This document shows positions 51,942-61,596 of a stretch of 64,000 nt of DNA, piece after piece. The notes beneath the pieces were generated by a model. That model worked only from the letters and a program-made list of their open reading frames with translations, was not told the origin of the DNA and made no database searches. Both the position numbers and the translations under genes were made by a program. The stretch is taken from the NCBI RefSeq assembly GCF_900103325.1, contig NZ_FMXM01000026.1:1-64000 (forward strand), given 5' to 3'. Position 1 is the stretch's first letter. Each line of letters begins with the position of its first letter. This stretch comes from Mesorhizobium qingshengii. Its GTDB lineage: Bacteria; Pseudomonadota; Alphaproteobacteria; Rhizobiales; Rhizobiaceae.

Positions 51942-52919
51942 ATGCTCATTGAAGGAAAATGGACGGCCAACTGGCAGCCGGTGCAGGCAAGCGATGCCAA
52001 GGGCGGCTTCGTCAGGCAGGTTTCCGGCTTTCGCAACTGGGTAACGCCTGACGGCAGCGCCGGACCGACGGGTGACGCGGGTTTCGCCGCCGAAGCGGGC
52101 CGCTATCACCTCTATGTCGCGCTCATCTGCCCCTGGGCATCCCGCACGCTGATCGCGCGCAAGCTCAAGGGGCTCGAGGGCGTCATTTCCATCAGCATCG
52201 TCAACCCGCGCCTGGACAATGAAGGCTGGGCGTTCGGTGGCTATCCCGGCACTGGCCCCGACGACATCAACGGGGCCCGCCATCTGCATGAAATCTACAC
52301 CAGGGCCGACCCGCTCTATACCGGGCGTGCCACCGTGCCCGTCCTTTGGGACAAGCAGCTTGGCACCATCGTCAACAACGAGAGCGCCGATATCGTGCGC
52401 ATGCTCAACTCGGGCTTCGGCGACCTCGCAAGCGGACCGGATCTGTATCCCGCGCCGTTGCGGGCCGAGATCGACGCGCTCAACGCGGAAATCTATCCAC
52501 GGCTTAACAACGGCGTCTATCGCGCCGGCTTCGCCATCACGCAAATCGCCTATGAGGAAGCCTTCGATGACGTGTTCTCGATGCTCGGGAGTCTCGAGGC
52601 CCGGCTCGACAAGGGTGGGCCTTTCCTTCTGGGCGATGCCCTGACCGAGGCCGACATCAGGCTGTTCGTCACCCTGGTGCGTTTTGACGCCGCCTATCAC
52701 GGCCTGTTCAAATGCAATCTGCGGCGCCTCGCCGACTATCCGGCGCTGAGTGCCTATATGGCCGCGATGCTGGCCGTGCCGGGGGTCGCTGAAACCGTCA
52801 GCATCGAGCACATCAAGGCCGGCTACTATTCGGTCAAGGCCCTCAACCCCAACGGCATCGTGCCGAAGGGACCCGACCTGCCGGGCCTCGCGCCGGTCTC
52901 CGTGAAAAGCCAGCACTGA
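51942..52919 (+). CDS. yqjG: Glutathionyl-hydroquinone reductase (GST omega/Xi type)
   Basis: 325 residues. The catalytic cysteine is in LYVALICPWASRTLIARKLKG near residue 63. IVNNESADIVRML and the family-specific PRLNNGVYRAGFA lie in the middle, and the C-terminal helical domain has LGDALTEADIRLFVTLVRFD. Reduces glutathionyl-quinones to hydroquinones, protecting against quinone stress. GGACG lies upstream of ATG 51942. Stop and next start overlap by one base (TGATG), so the following esterase is coupled. Confidence 0.93.
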   Translation: MLIEGKWTANWQPVQASDAKGGFVRQVSGFRNWVTPDGSAGPTGDAGFAAEAGRYHLYVALICPWASRTLIARKLKGLEGVISISIVNPRLDNEGWAFGGYPGTGPDDINGARHLHEIYTRADPLYTGRATVPVLWDKQLGTIVNNESADIVRMLNSGFGDLASGPDLYPAPLRAEIDALNAEIYPRLNNGVYRAGFAITQIAYEEAFDDVFSMLGSLEARLDKGGPFLLGDALTEADIRLFVTLVRFDAAYHGLFKCNLRRLADYPALSAYMAAMLAVPGVAETVSIEHIKAGYYSVKALNPNGIVPKGPDLPGLAPVSVKSQH

Positions 52920-53515
52920 TGGATCGCGGCCTGGTCATTCTCTTGCACGGCGTCGGCAGCAACGGCGCCAACATGGCAGCGCTCGGTCGGGCGCTGGCAC
53001 CCGCACTGCCCGGCCTCGCCTTCGAAAGCCCTGATGCGCCCCATGGCAGCGGCGCGCATCGCGAGTGGTTCAGCGTCATCGGCGTTACCGAGGCCAACCG
53101 CCCCGGCCGCGTCGTTGCGGCGCGGCCCGGTTTTGACGCGGTTATCGCCACCCTGATCGAGCAACACGGTTACTCGAATGCGCTTGATCGCGTGGCGCTG
53201 CTCGGCTTTTCCCAAGGCTCGATCATGGCGCTCGACGCGCTGGCCAGCGGGCGCTGGCCCGTAGGGGCGGTGGTCGCTTTCTCGGGACGCCTGGCATCCC
53301 CGCCACCCCTGGCGCCCGCGACCGGCACGCCATTGCTCCTGGTTCACGGCGACGCCGACCCGGTCATGCCTTCGGGCGAGAGCATCCGGGCGGCGGAGCA
53401 ACTGAAGGCGGCCGGTGTCCGGGCCAGGATCTCGATCGAGCCCGGTCTCGGCCACCAGGTTTCAAACGGTGGCCTCGCCGAGGCAGCCAGCTTCATCGAC
53501 GACGTGCTGCCCTGA
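52919..53515 (+). CDS. Alpha/beta-hydrolase (carboxylesterase/phospholipase, YpfH-like)
   Basis: 198 residues. Oxyanion region VILLHGVGSNGANM, nucleophile Ser in LLGFSQGSIMAL near residue 103, the Asp in VHGDADPVMP and the His in GLGHQVSNGG complete the triad. Typical of small esterases that act on acyl thioesters or esters. Coupled to the hydroquinone reductase. Confidence 0.9.
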   Translation: MDRGLVILLHGVGSNGANMAALGRALAPALPGLAFESPDAPHGSGAHREWFSVIGVTEANRPGRVVAARPGFDAVIATLIEQHGYSNALDRVALLGFSQGSIMALDALASGRWPVGAVVAFSGRLASPPPLAPATGTPLLLVHGDADPVMPSGESIRAAEQLKAAGVRARISIEPGLGHQVSNGGLAEAASFIDDVLP

Positions 53516-53719
53516 CCGTCTCAGCCGTGTGCGGACGGCGCAGCAACAAGGCAAAACGCAACGCTATGGCGCAGCGCGCCCGACTTCGAGGAGGCCGCCC
53601 AGGCCGCGTCGCGATGGTTTGGCGAACCCGAATCGGTGCTGCGCGTGCTAAAGGAACCGTTTGAGCCTGATTTCGGTTGTCTGCTGTGCAACCTATCATT
53701 CCACGATGGCACCCGATGA
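53516..53719 (+). pseudogene. Possible 3' gene remnant without start codon
   Basis: The frame opened by the esterase stop reads protein-like sequence: LWRSAPDFEEAAQAASRWFG then EPESVLRVLKEPFEPDFGC and LLCNLSFHDGTR, stop at 53717. No start codon is usable. It may be the tail of a lost gene; no family recognized. Confidence 0.35.
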
Positions 53720-53732
53720 GCGAACATGAAAT

Positions 53733-54446
53733 ATGGCAATCAGGAAGCGCGGTTCCTTTCGAAAGATCGTGAGTGGTATCGTCGCGGCAATTGCCACCGC
53801 GCCTGATCGCACGTCCGAGCCCGGCGTGAACAGCAGCGCGTCTGTGGTCACCGAATGGCCGCTGCCGGCATCGGCAACGCTTGGCTCCTCCTCGCGCCTG
53901 AAGGGGATCGAACGCGAAATTCGAGCCCGCCTGCCCTGGGCGGTGAGGAAGTTCGCCAAGGCCGAGACGGGCCGTATCGTGTTGCGCATGTTGCAAACCG
54001 ATGCGGATGCGTTCCAGGCCGCCTCTGAAACCATCTCCAGGACGCTGGAGGGCATCGAAGCACTGGCCGTGCTTCCGCGCGAGGCAGAGGACATTCTCAC
54101 CATCTCCGCCCGCGAGCGCCACAAATGGCTCAAGGACGGTCGCCTGAAGAGCATCGGCACGCGCACCGTGAAGATGCGCGGGCGATCCAAGGCGGTGACC
54201 TTCCATGTCTTCGATCCACGCCACATCGAGGACATTCTCGATCGTGACCTGGCGAGCGCCTGGCGGGAGGAGGATGCGCAGGAAGCGTCCGAAAACAGAC
54301 GGCGCGGTGCCGGCAAGGCCGCTCTGACGCGTGCGGGGAAGCGAGAGCGCAAGGCGCGCAGTGTCAGGAATTCGGGAAAGGATGATGCTCCACGGCCAAA
54401 GCTGGAAGGCTGGGACACATTCGAGGCGGAAGGACTGCTGCGCTAG
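53733..54446 (+). CDS. Basic protein with possible DNA-binding segment, unknown function
   Basis: 237 residues, no signal or membrane part. The middle (about 115-180) has AEDILTISARERHKWLKDGR, then LKSIGTRTVKMRGRSKAVTF and FDPRHIEDILDRDL, a pattern like a MerR/excisionase-type winged helix plus a beta hairpin. The C-terminal 60 residues are rich in Arg, Lys, Ala and Glu (ENRRRGAGKAALTRAGKRERK). It could be a small regulator; no family assigned. Weak ribosome site. Confidence 0.6.
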   Translation: MAIRKRGSFRKIVSGIVAAIATAPDRTSEPGVNSSASVVTEWPLPASATLGSSSRLKGIEREIRARLPWAVRKFAKAETGRIVLRMLQTDADAFQAASETISRTLEGIEALAVLPREAEDILTISARERHKWLKDGRLKSIGTRTVKMRGRSKAVTFHVFDPRHIEDILDRDLASAWREEDAQEASENRRRGAGKAALTRAGKRERKARSVRNSGKDDAPRPKLEGWDTFEAEGLLR

Positions 54447-54588
54447 GACCGAGGACGCGCGCCTTCGGTTCGGGTCGCGAAATCCAAATGGTCGAAAAAC
54501 GAGGTAGGGTGTCGGGAAGCACCTCGGCCGTGCGTCCTTTGGGTGCAACCAAGAACCGGACACCTGACCAACCACCCGGAGCCTACCA

Positions 54589-55230
54589 GTGATCCCCACC
54601 ATCACCGCCTTTGAACGATCGCCCGATGGCGGCAAGGGACTGGCGCGCGATACGCGCGTTCGCTGGGCGCTCGAAGAAGTCGGGCAGCCTTATGAGGTTC
54701 GTCTCGTTTCCTTCGCCGGGATGAAGGCGCCTGAGCATCTGGCCATCCATCCCTTCGGTCAGATCCCCACCTATGAGGAAGGGTCTCTGTGCCTGTTCGA
54801 GACCGGCTCGATCGTCTTCCATCTTGCCGAGCAGCATGCGGGCCTGCTGCCCAGGGACCGCGATGCGCGGGCGCGTGCCATCACCTGGATGTTTGCCGCG
54901 CTGAACACCGTCGAGCCGCCGATCCTCGAATTGACGACGGCAAGGATATTCGAAGCCGAAAGGTCCTGGAGCGAGGAGCGCCTGCCCTTGGTCAAGGACC
55001 GCGTTCGCGCGCGGCTGGACAAGCTCTCGGTCTACCTGGGCGCTGCCGACTGGCTTGATGTCGCGTTCAGCGCGGGCGATCTGTTGATGGTATCGGTGCT
55101 GCTGCGACTACGTATGTCAGGCCTTCTGGATGAATATCAGAACCTGACTGCCTACGTGGCGCGTGGGGAAGCCCGGCCCGCTTATGCCAGGGCTTTCGCC
55201 GCGCAATTTGCGGTCAATGCGCCATCATAA
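54589..55230 (+). CDS. Glutathione S-transferase
   Basis: 213 residues, GTG start. The thioredoxin-like half is ITAFERSPDGGKGLARDTRV, HPFGQIPTYEEGSLCLFETG and SIVFHLAEQH (glutathione gamma-Glu site). The helical half is from about 90 (RARAITWMFAALNTVEPP; FSAGDLLMVSVLLRL). It lacks the usual N-terminal Ser/Tyr at an obvious place, so the catalytic residue is unclear. Detoxification is likely. Confidence 0.87.
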   Translation: MIPTITAFERSPDGGKGLARDTRVRWALEEVGQPYEVRLVSFAGMKAPEHLAIHPFGQIPTYEEGSLCLFETGSIVFHLAEQHAGLLPRDRDARARAITWMFAALNTVEPPILELTTARIFEAERSWSEERLPLVKDRVRARLDKLSVYLGAADWLDVAFSAGDLLMVSVLLRLRMSGLLDEYQNLTAYVARGEARPAYARAFAAQFAVNAPS

Positions 55231-55288
55231 AGCTGGCCGATAGCAGGTTTGAAGTCAGCATGCCGCCGAGTCTCTGGGCTCAGGGCGG

Positions 55289-55651
55289 CTACGGATACTT
55301 CGCCTTTGCGACCGCCGGGCTTAAATCGCCCTGCAACGCCTTCGGCAGGGGCAGGCTCGAGCATTGCTGGTGTACGTTGCGGGCGTAAAGCTTCCGCTGC
55401 TTCTGCTCGGCCTCCTTGGTGGCGGCTATGATCCCCAGCCCATAGGGGCCAAGGGCTGCGAATTCCCAACCCGGATGATGTTTTTCGCGAGCCTCGTAGT
55501 CCGAAGCCTGCGCCCGGGCCTGCTGGCATTCCGGCGACGCCCATTGCTGGTCCTGTTGCGAAAGCGACGCACCATAGTCGACCGGAGACGTCGCGCATCC
55601 TGCCACCATCGCGGTCAACGCGGACACTGCAATTCCCATCGCAATTCTCAT
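55289..55651 (-). CDS. Small lipoprotein, unknown function
   Basis: 120 residues from ATG 55651, with GGAAGGGG upstream. Signal peptide with lipobox (IAVSALTAMVAGC, then ATSPVDYG). The mature part has CQQARAQASDYEAREK, then PYGLGIIAATKEAEQKQR and QQCSSLPLP. The Gly-rich GLGIIAA segment resembles a short glycine-zipper. Probably anchored in the outer or inner membrane facing the periplasm. Confidence 0.72.
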   Translation of the reverse strand: MRIAMGIAVSALTAMVAGCATSPVDYGASLSQQDQQWASPECQQARAQASDYEAREKHHPGWEFAALGPYGLGIIAATKEAEQKQRKLYARNVHQQCSSLPLPKALQGDLSPAVAKAKYP

Positions 55652-56012
55652 CCGAAGCCCCTTCCCGTGAATCGCATCATCATAAATTCCGCATGACCGT
55701 AGCGAAATGGGCGGCGCCATCTATCTGGCAGCCCCCTCGCGGGTAAAGACGCTCCGTTTTGCGTGAGGCTTCCTATGCTTGGCGACGATGAGACTGCCGC
55801 TTTCGGCATGCCTTGCCGGCGCCTCCACGCCAATCACGTGTACGCGATGTCCAGCCCCTGCGCTTGCCATCGGCCCTGCTTCGGGGCGATCGTCTCGCGG
55901 CCAGATTCAAGTCGCATGCCGGGAACCAAATGACAGGCGAGACTGTTCAATTGTAACTTTGATACGCTGACGAGCCCGGCCGGGTAAGCGGCGACCTCCA
56001 GGAGCTCCCATC
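55652..56012. other. 361-bp divergent gap; no gene seen
   Basis: Presumably the promoters of the lipoprotein and the next exported protein. AGGAG lies 8 nt before ATG 56013. No repeat or RNA gene recognized. Confidence 0.35.
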
Positions 56013-56453
56013 ATGAAAATTTCGTCCGGATTTCGTTCAATCGCGGTTGCCGCCATCGCCACCGCCGGCATCGGCTTTGCCAGTGCCGCGCATGCCGACA
56101 GCGGCACGATCCGCTTCGCCGTCTACAAGGCGGCCTTCTTCGTCGGCGGCTCCGGCGGAAAAGGCACCTTCACATTCCATGGCAAGAGCTACCCGATCTC
56201 GATCGGCGCCGTGTCCGGAGGCCTGGCTTTCGGTGTTTCCAAGACATACTTCCGCGGCACCGTGCGCCACATCCGCCGCGCCCGCGACGTGACCGGGGTC
56301 TACGGAGCGGCCGGCGGCGGCGGCACGATCGGCAAGGGAGCCCAGGTGATCATCATGACCAACGACAAGGGCGCCCAACTCGAACTCACGGGCAAGCAGG
56401 TCGGTCTGCAGGTCAACGCAGACCTCAGCGGCATGGCGATCTCGTTCGACTAA
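56013..56453 (+). CDS. Exported Gly-rich protein, unknown function
   Basis: 146 residues. Signal peptide RSIAVAAIATAGIGFASAAHA, cut before DSGTIRFAVYKAAFFVGGSG. The mature part alternates short beta strands and Gly turns (GTFTFHGKSYPISIGAVSGG; GVYGAAGGGGTIGKGAQVII; KGAQLELTGKQVGLQVNADL) and looks like one compact beta domain, perhaps lipid-binding like YSC84 relatives; that is a guess. The gene ends 27 bp before a bidirectional hairpin. Confidence 0.72.
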   Translation: MKISSGFRSIAVAAIATAGIGFASAAHADSGTIRFAVYKAAFFVGGSGGKGTFTFHGKSYPISIGAVSGGLAFGVSKTYFRGTVRHIRRARDVTGVYGAAGGGGTIGKGAQVIIMTNDKGAQLELTGKQVGLQVNADLSGMAISFD

Positions 56454-56480
56454 GGCCGTCATTCCACACGGACGATATTC

Positions 56481-56517
56481 AAGGGGCGGTGCCGGCTTCG
56501 AGCCGACACCGCCCCTT
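56481..56517. terminator. Bidirectional terminator between convergent genes
   Basis: AAGGGGCGGTG and CACCGCCCCTT are perfect inverse copies; CGGCT/AGCCG extends the stem with one bulge. Lies between stops at 56453 and 56521. Confidence 0.7.
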
Positions 56518-56520
56518 CGT

Positions 56521-58143
<1,623 letters not shown>

Positions 58144-58239
58144 GCGGTTTCCGGGGAATTGGAACTTGGGAGGATTTTCCCCGGGGCCATACGCGATGGC
58201 GAGCGCCAGAGGAAGAGGCACAAGCGCCGCAGCGGGCGC

Positions 58240-58386
58240 TACCCTCTTCCTTCTCCCCTTGTGGGAGAAGGTGTCGCCGAAGGCGACGGATGAGGGGTGC
58301 TCCAGCTTGGCACCGACGGCGATCCTTCGCACACCCCTCTGCCCTGCCGGGCATCTCCCCCACGAGGGGGGAGATTGGCAGCTTCA
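58240..58386. repeat. Rhizobial intergenic palindromic element
   Basis: Two palindromes face each other: CTTCTCCC/GGGAGAAG (58249-58270) followed by CGCCGAAGGCGACGG, and CATCTCCCCCACGAGGGGGG with GAGATTGGCAGC (about 58352-58382). CACCCCTC and GAGGGGTG join them. This pattern is typical of RIME-like repeats in Rhizobiales. Confidence 0.65.
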
Positions 58387-58391
58387 CCCCC

Positions 58392-58462
58392 AGACACATT
58401 CCGGAAACAAGATTCAACAGTCCGGAAAAACTGGCGAAAAAATCGCCTGTCATAACCATCCC
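58392..58462 (+). repeat. 71-bp dispersed repeat, copy B
   Basis: Same orientation as copy A at 34695-34765, 62 of 71 bases equal by hand count. In this copy TTCCGGA and TCCGGAA form an inverted pair around ATTCAACAG. Lies directly after the palindromic element and 52 bp before the next gene. Confidence 0.75.
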
Positions 58463-58514
58463 CGCGGCGGCCGAAGCGGGTCGCCACACAACGCCAAAGG
58501 GATGGTCCCGAAAA

Positions 58515-58826
58515 ATGCAACGACGTTCGACCGGATGGATGGGTGCCCTGACAGGCATTTCGCTCGCCATGCTTGCGGTCGCGCAGTCGGGTGCGGAAGC
58601 GGCGGTTACCCGTAGCGAATATTGCAGCCGGCTCAGTCTTCAACTCGACGAGGCCATCGAAACCAAAGCCGACCCCGGTGCCAATGCGACAGAGATCGCC
58701 GAGGCAACGGCACTCCAGAACAAGGCGAACCGGTTTTGTGCCCAGCGCAAGCAGGCACAAGGCATCCGGACCTTGGCCAACGCCTTGAAACTTCTCGGCG
58801 TGACACCGGTCGATCTGAACCAGTGA
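58515..58826 (+). CDS. Small exported protein, unknown function
   Basis: 103 residues. Signal peptide TGWMGALTGISLAMLAVAQS, cut near GAEA. The mature part VTRSEYCSRLSLQLDEAIET, then QNKANRFCAQRKQAQGIRTL is helical with two Cys (about 37 and 75), probably a disulfide-linked helical pair. It lies 26 bp before the Lys/His-rich gene and is probably co-transcribed. Weak ribosome site. Confidence 0.65.
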   Translation: MQRRSTGWMGALTGISLAMLAVAQSGAEAAVTRSEYCSRLSLQLDEAIETKADPGANATEIAEATALQNKANRFCAQRKQAQGIRTLANALKLLGVTPVDLNQ

Positions 58827-58852
58827 CAGCAACCCTTGAAGGAAAGCCTATC

Positions 58853-59131
58853 ATGAATAAGCCCCTCCTCTCCGCGCTCGGCCTGGCCATTGCCCTCGGC
58901 CTCGCCATGCCGGTTATCGGCGCCAGCACGGCCAATGCGGCCGCGACCACCACGGCGGTGTCGAGCGCTGCGCCGGCGGCGTCCGCTGCCGTCAGCAAAC
59001 CGGCCCACGTCAAGAAGCAACGCAAGCATATCAAGAAGCACCGCAAGCATGTGAAGAAGCACGTCCACAGGCACATGGGCAAGAAGCACACCCACAAGAA
59101 GCACGGCTACAAGCACGCCAAGGCGGCTTGA
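58853..59131 (+). CDS. Exported Lys/His-rich small protein
   Basis: 92 residues. Signal peptide NKPLLSALGLAIALGLAMPV, ending near TANA. An Ala/Ser/Thr spacer follows, then about 40 residues almost entirely Lys, His and Arg: HVKKQRKHIKKHRKHVKK and HVHRHMGKKHTHKKHGYKH. It would bind metals (His) and acidic polymers or membranes (Lys). It resembles acid-shock or histone-like low-complexity proteins in makeup only. GAAGGA precedes ATG 58853. A strong terminator follows. Confidence 0.75.
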   Translation: MNKPLLSALGLAIALGLAMPVIGASTANAAATTTAVSSAAPAASAAVSKPAHVKKQRKHIKKHRKHVKKHVHRHMGKKHTHKKHGYKHAKAA

Positions 59132-59164
59132 TCGTCTCTCTTTCTGACTTCCTCCCGGGAGAAG

Positions 59165-59194
59165 GCCGCCGCTCGGCAACGAGGGCGGCTTTTT
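59165..59194 (+). terminator. Intrinsic terminator
   Basis: GCCGCCGCTCG, loop GCAA, CGAGGGCGGC, then TTTTTC. 33 bp past the Lys/His-rich gene. Textbook form, the clearest in the window. Confidence 0.88.
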
Positions 59195-59348
59195 CTTGCG
59201 CGCCGCATCGCGGACCCCCTCGTCGGGCTCCTTCTCGCCCGGATACGGCAGCGCGATGGCACCCAGCGGCAGCGGGTCAACTCGACTCCTGGCGCTGCCG
59301 CCGCTAACAGTCGCTGCCGATTGACGCGAAGCGGGACAACAGCCTGGG

Positions 59349-59909
59349 ATGCTCGACCTTGATCTGCTGGCGCTGGGCGGGCTGCTGCTGACGCCCGGGC
59401 CAACCAACATCCTTCTGGCTTTTTCGGCCGTTTCGTCCGGGGCACGGCGCACGGTGCCGATGCTGGCCGCGGTCGTGCTTGCCTACATGGCGATCATCCT
59501 GGCGGTTGCGGCACTTGCCGCCCTGATCCCGGCGGGCAACCAGGTCGGATTGCGGACCGGCGTAAGAATCTGTGCGGTGGTGTGGCTGCTCTGGCTCGCC
59601 TACGGCGTCTGGACCACGAAGGACGACGGCGTCGAGGTTCGGCTGGTCACGGTGAGGCAGGTCTTCGTCACCACGCTGATCAATCCCAAGGCGATGATCG
59701 TCGCGCTGCTGGTCCAGAGCGAAGGCATGACAGCCCAGTTTCTGGCCACCATCGCCGCGCTGGTCGCTCTTGCCGGAGCGGCCTGGATCGTCGTTGGTCT
59801 GGTGGTCCGCCGCAGCGGTTCAACCCTGCTCAGCCAGCGGTCACTGCGCCGAGCCAGCGCCATCTGCCTTGCCGGCTTCGGCATCATCCTCGCCGGCAGC
59901 AGCCTGTAG
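59349..59909 (+). CDS. LysE/RhtB-type exporter
   Basis: 186 residues with about six hydrophobic helices. The family start is DLLALGGLLLTPGPTNILLA with the conserved TPGPT motif. Then VLAYMAIILAVAALAALI, CAVVWLLWLAYGVW and TLINPKAMIVALL (NPK motif). Exports amino acids or related small metabolites. Monocistronic start; a GST gene follows 107 bp later. Confidence 0.88.
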   Translation: MLDLDLLALGGLLLTPGPTNILLAFSAVSSGARRTVPMLAAVVLAYMAIILAVAALAALIPAGNQVGLRTGVRICAVVWLLWLAYGVWTTKDDGVEVRLVTVRQVFVTTLINPKAMIVALLVQSEGMTAQFLATIAALVALAGAAWIVVGLVVRRSGSTLLSQRSLRRASAICLAGFGIILAGSSL

Positions 59910-60016
59910 CGCCGCCTTGGACCGGCGCCGGATGCTCGATGCCCGGCGCAGGAATCGGGTGGCGAGTGGCGAGGCCGCATGCGAACGCTATCCCCACCAC
60001 GGCGGAAGGACGGGCC

Positions 60017-60646
60017 ATGCTCACGCTCCATGATTATTTGCCATCGCAGAATGGCTGGAAGGTCCGGGTCCTGCTCGGGCTGCTCGACATCCCGTACGAC
60101 AGTCGCATCGTCTCGATCTTCGAGGGCGAAAGCCATACTGATGCCTTCCTTGAACTCAATCCGGCCGGTGCGGTCCCCGTGCTTCAGCTCGAAGACGGGA
60201 GCGCCATCGCCGAATCCAATGCGATCCTCACCTACCTCGCTGAAGGGACGCCCTTTTTGCCGGCGGACCGCTATCGGCGCGCAAAGGTCATGCAGTGGCT
60301 GTTCTTCGAACAATACAATGTCGAGCCGGTCATCGGCTCGCTGCGCTTTTGGACGCTGACCGGACGGCTCGAGCGCAACCAGGGCATGGTTGCGGGCAAG
60401 CGCGAATCCGGCGCCCGCACACTCGCCGCCCTGGATCGCAGCCTCGGCGATGCGCCGTTTCTCATCGGCAACGACTTCACGATCGCCGATATCGCCGTCT
60501 ATGCCTACAGCCATCGCGCCGAGGATTGCGGCTTCCGTCTCTCGGACTACCCGGCATTCGTTGCGTGGGCTGGCCGCGTGCGCGACGCCATCGGTCCCGG
60601 TTACCCGGTGCACCCATACAGCATCGATCCGCACTCGGGCGCCTGA
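60017..60646 (+). CDS. Glutathione S-transferase
   Basis: 209 residues from ATG 60017, with GGAAGG upstream. N-terminal thioredoxin fold LTLHDYLPSQNGWKVRVLLG with Ser at the expected active-site area, LNPAGAVPVLQLEDGSAIAESNAIL (cis-Pro and SNAI motif). C-terminal all-helical domain with IGNDFTIADIAVYAYSHRAED. Resembles beta/theta-type bacterial GSTs. Convergent with the YdeI-like gene, 6 bp apart. Confidence 0.92.
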   Translation: MLTLHDYLPSQNGWKVRVLLGLLDIPYDSRIVSIFEGESHTDAFLELNPAGAVPVLQLEDGSAIAESNAILTYLAEGTPFLPADRYRRAKVMQWLFFEQYNVEPVIGSLRFWTLTGRLERNQGMVAGKRESGARTLAALDRSLGDAPFLIGNDFTIADIAVYAYSHRAEDCGFRLSDYPAFVAWAGRVRDAIGPGYPVHPYSIDPHSGA

Positions 60647-60652
60647 AAGGCC

Positions 60653-61252
60653 CTATTTCTTGCCCTGCGGATGGATCGTCTCGCCGCGCTTCAGCATCGC
60701 GACGAAGGTCTCGATCTTCTTCTTGCGGCCGGCCTCGGTTTTCATGTTGTGGGTGCGGAAGGCGAGCGCGAAGCGGTTCTGCGCGCTGAGTTTTTCGAGC
60801 ATCTCCTTTGCCGCCGGCTCGGCGTCGATCGCCGCTTGCAGATCATCGGGGATCTTCATCTCCTTGCCGCTGCGATAGGCGCGCGCCCAGCGCCCGTCCG
60901 CCTTGGCCGCCTCGACCTCTCGCAGCCCATGCTCGGTCATGCGGCCCTCCGCGACCAGCCGCGCGACATTGTCGATGTTGATCTGGCTCCAGATGCTCTT
61001 TTTGCCGCGCGGCGTGTAGCGCTGCAGGAAACTCTTGTCGTCGAGCCCCTTGCGCACCGCATCGATCCAGCCGAAGCACAGCACGACATCGATGGCTTCC
61101 CTGGGCGTGATCGACTTCAGCCCCGACCCCACCTTGTGCACCTTGATCCACACTTCGGTTTCGGTGGCGTGGTGTTTGCCGAGCCAGGCATGGAAGCTGG
61201 CAGGGTCCGGGAATTCCCTGATCTTGTCCGGGTCGACCTTGACGGGCGCCAT
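60653..61252 (-). CDS. YdeI/OmpD-associated family protein
   Basis: 199 residues from ATG 61252. Family motifs: FHAWLGKHHATETEVWIKVHK, ITPREAIDVVLCFGWIDAVRK, FLQRYTPRGKKSIWSQINIDN and LVAEGRMTEHGLREVEAAKADGRW. The C-terminal helical hairpin is FALAFRTHNMKTEAGRKKKIE. Members are linked to antimicrobial-peptide or bacteriocin tolerance in enterics; the biochemical role is unknown. Confidence 0.88.
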   Translation of the reverse strand: MAPVKVDPDKIREFPDPASFHAWLGKHHATETEVWIKVHKVGSGLKSITPREAIDVVLCFGWIDAVRKGLDDKSFLQRYTPRGKKSIWSQINIDNVARLVAEGRMTEHGLREVEAAKADGRWARAYRSGKEMKIPDDLQAAIDAEPAAKEMLEKLSAQNRFALAFRTHNMKTEAGRKKKIETFVAMLKRGETIHPQGKK

Positions 61253-61596
61253 CAGCCGGCCTGCCCGTTCAGTGCTGTTGCCGCTCGGATCACGTTGTCT
61301 CCTGCTTTCTCTGTCGCTTCCGCCGCCAGAATCGCGGCCATCATCATCGGCCGGCATCTTGGCATGGGTCCCTGTCAGTTTGCGTCAGCAAACTTGTCGG
61401 CGCGTACGGCGTTCCTTCGCGCCCCCCTCTGTCCTGCCGGACAGAGGGGGGCGCTCAAGCGCAACTTGGCCAAGCTTCCATCCCGCACGGTACCGCCATC
61501 GGCATCTCCGATAACACCATCGGTTTCTTCCGTTTCCGCTTGCTGCACCGTCCTGCCAATCCCTGCCTTGTCCATCCAAACAGAGGCAGAGCGGAT
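61253..61596. other. 344-bp divergent gap containing a 16-bp perfect palindrome
   Basis: The main feature is the hairpin at 61419-61454. No gene is supported. The SDR ribosome site (AGAGGCAG) is at its right end. Confidence 0.45.
61419..61454. repeat. Perfect GC-rich palindrome of the rhizobial intergenic type
   Basis: GCGCCCCCCTCTGTCC and GGACAGAGGGGGGCGC pair over all 16 bp with loop TGCC. The CCCCTCTGTCCTGCCGG core resembles CCCCTCTGCCCTGCCGG in the element at 58.33 kb, so both belong to one family. Confidence 0.65.

Noticed and set aside
58144..58332. N-terminal extension of the ABC-F protein
   Set aside because: It would be encoded by the palindromic repeat element; conserved sequence begins at ATG 58143.
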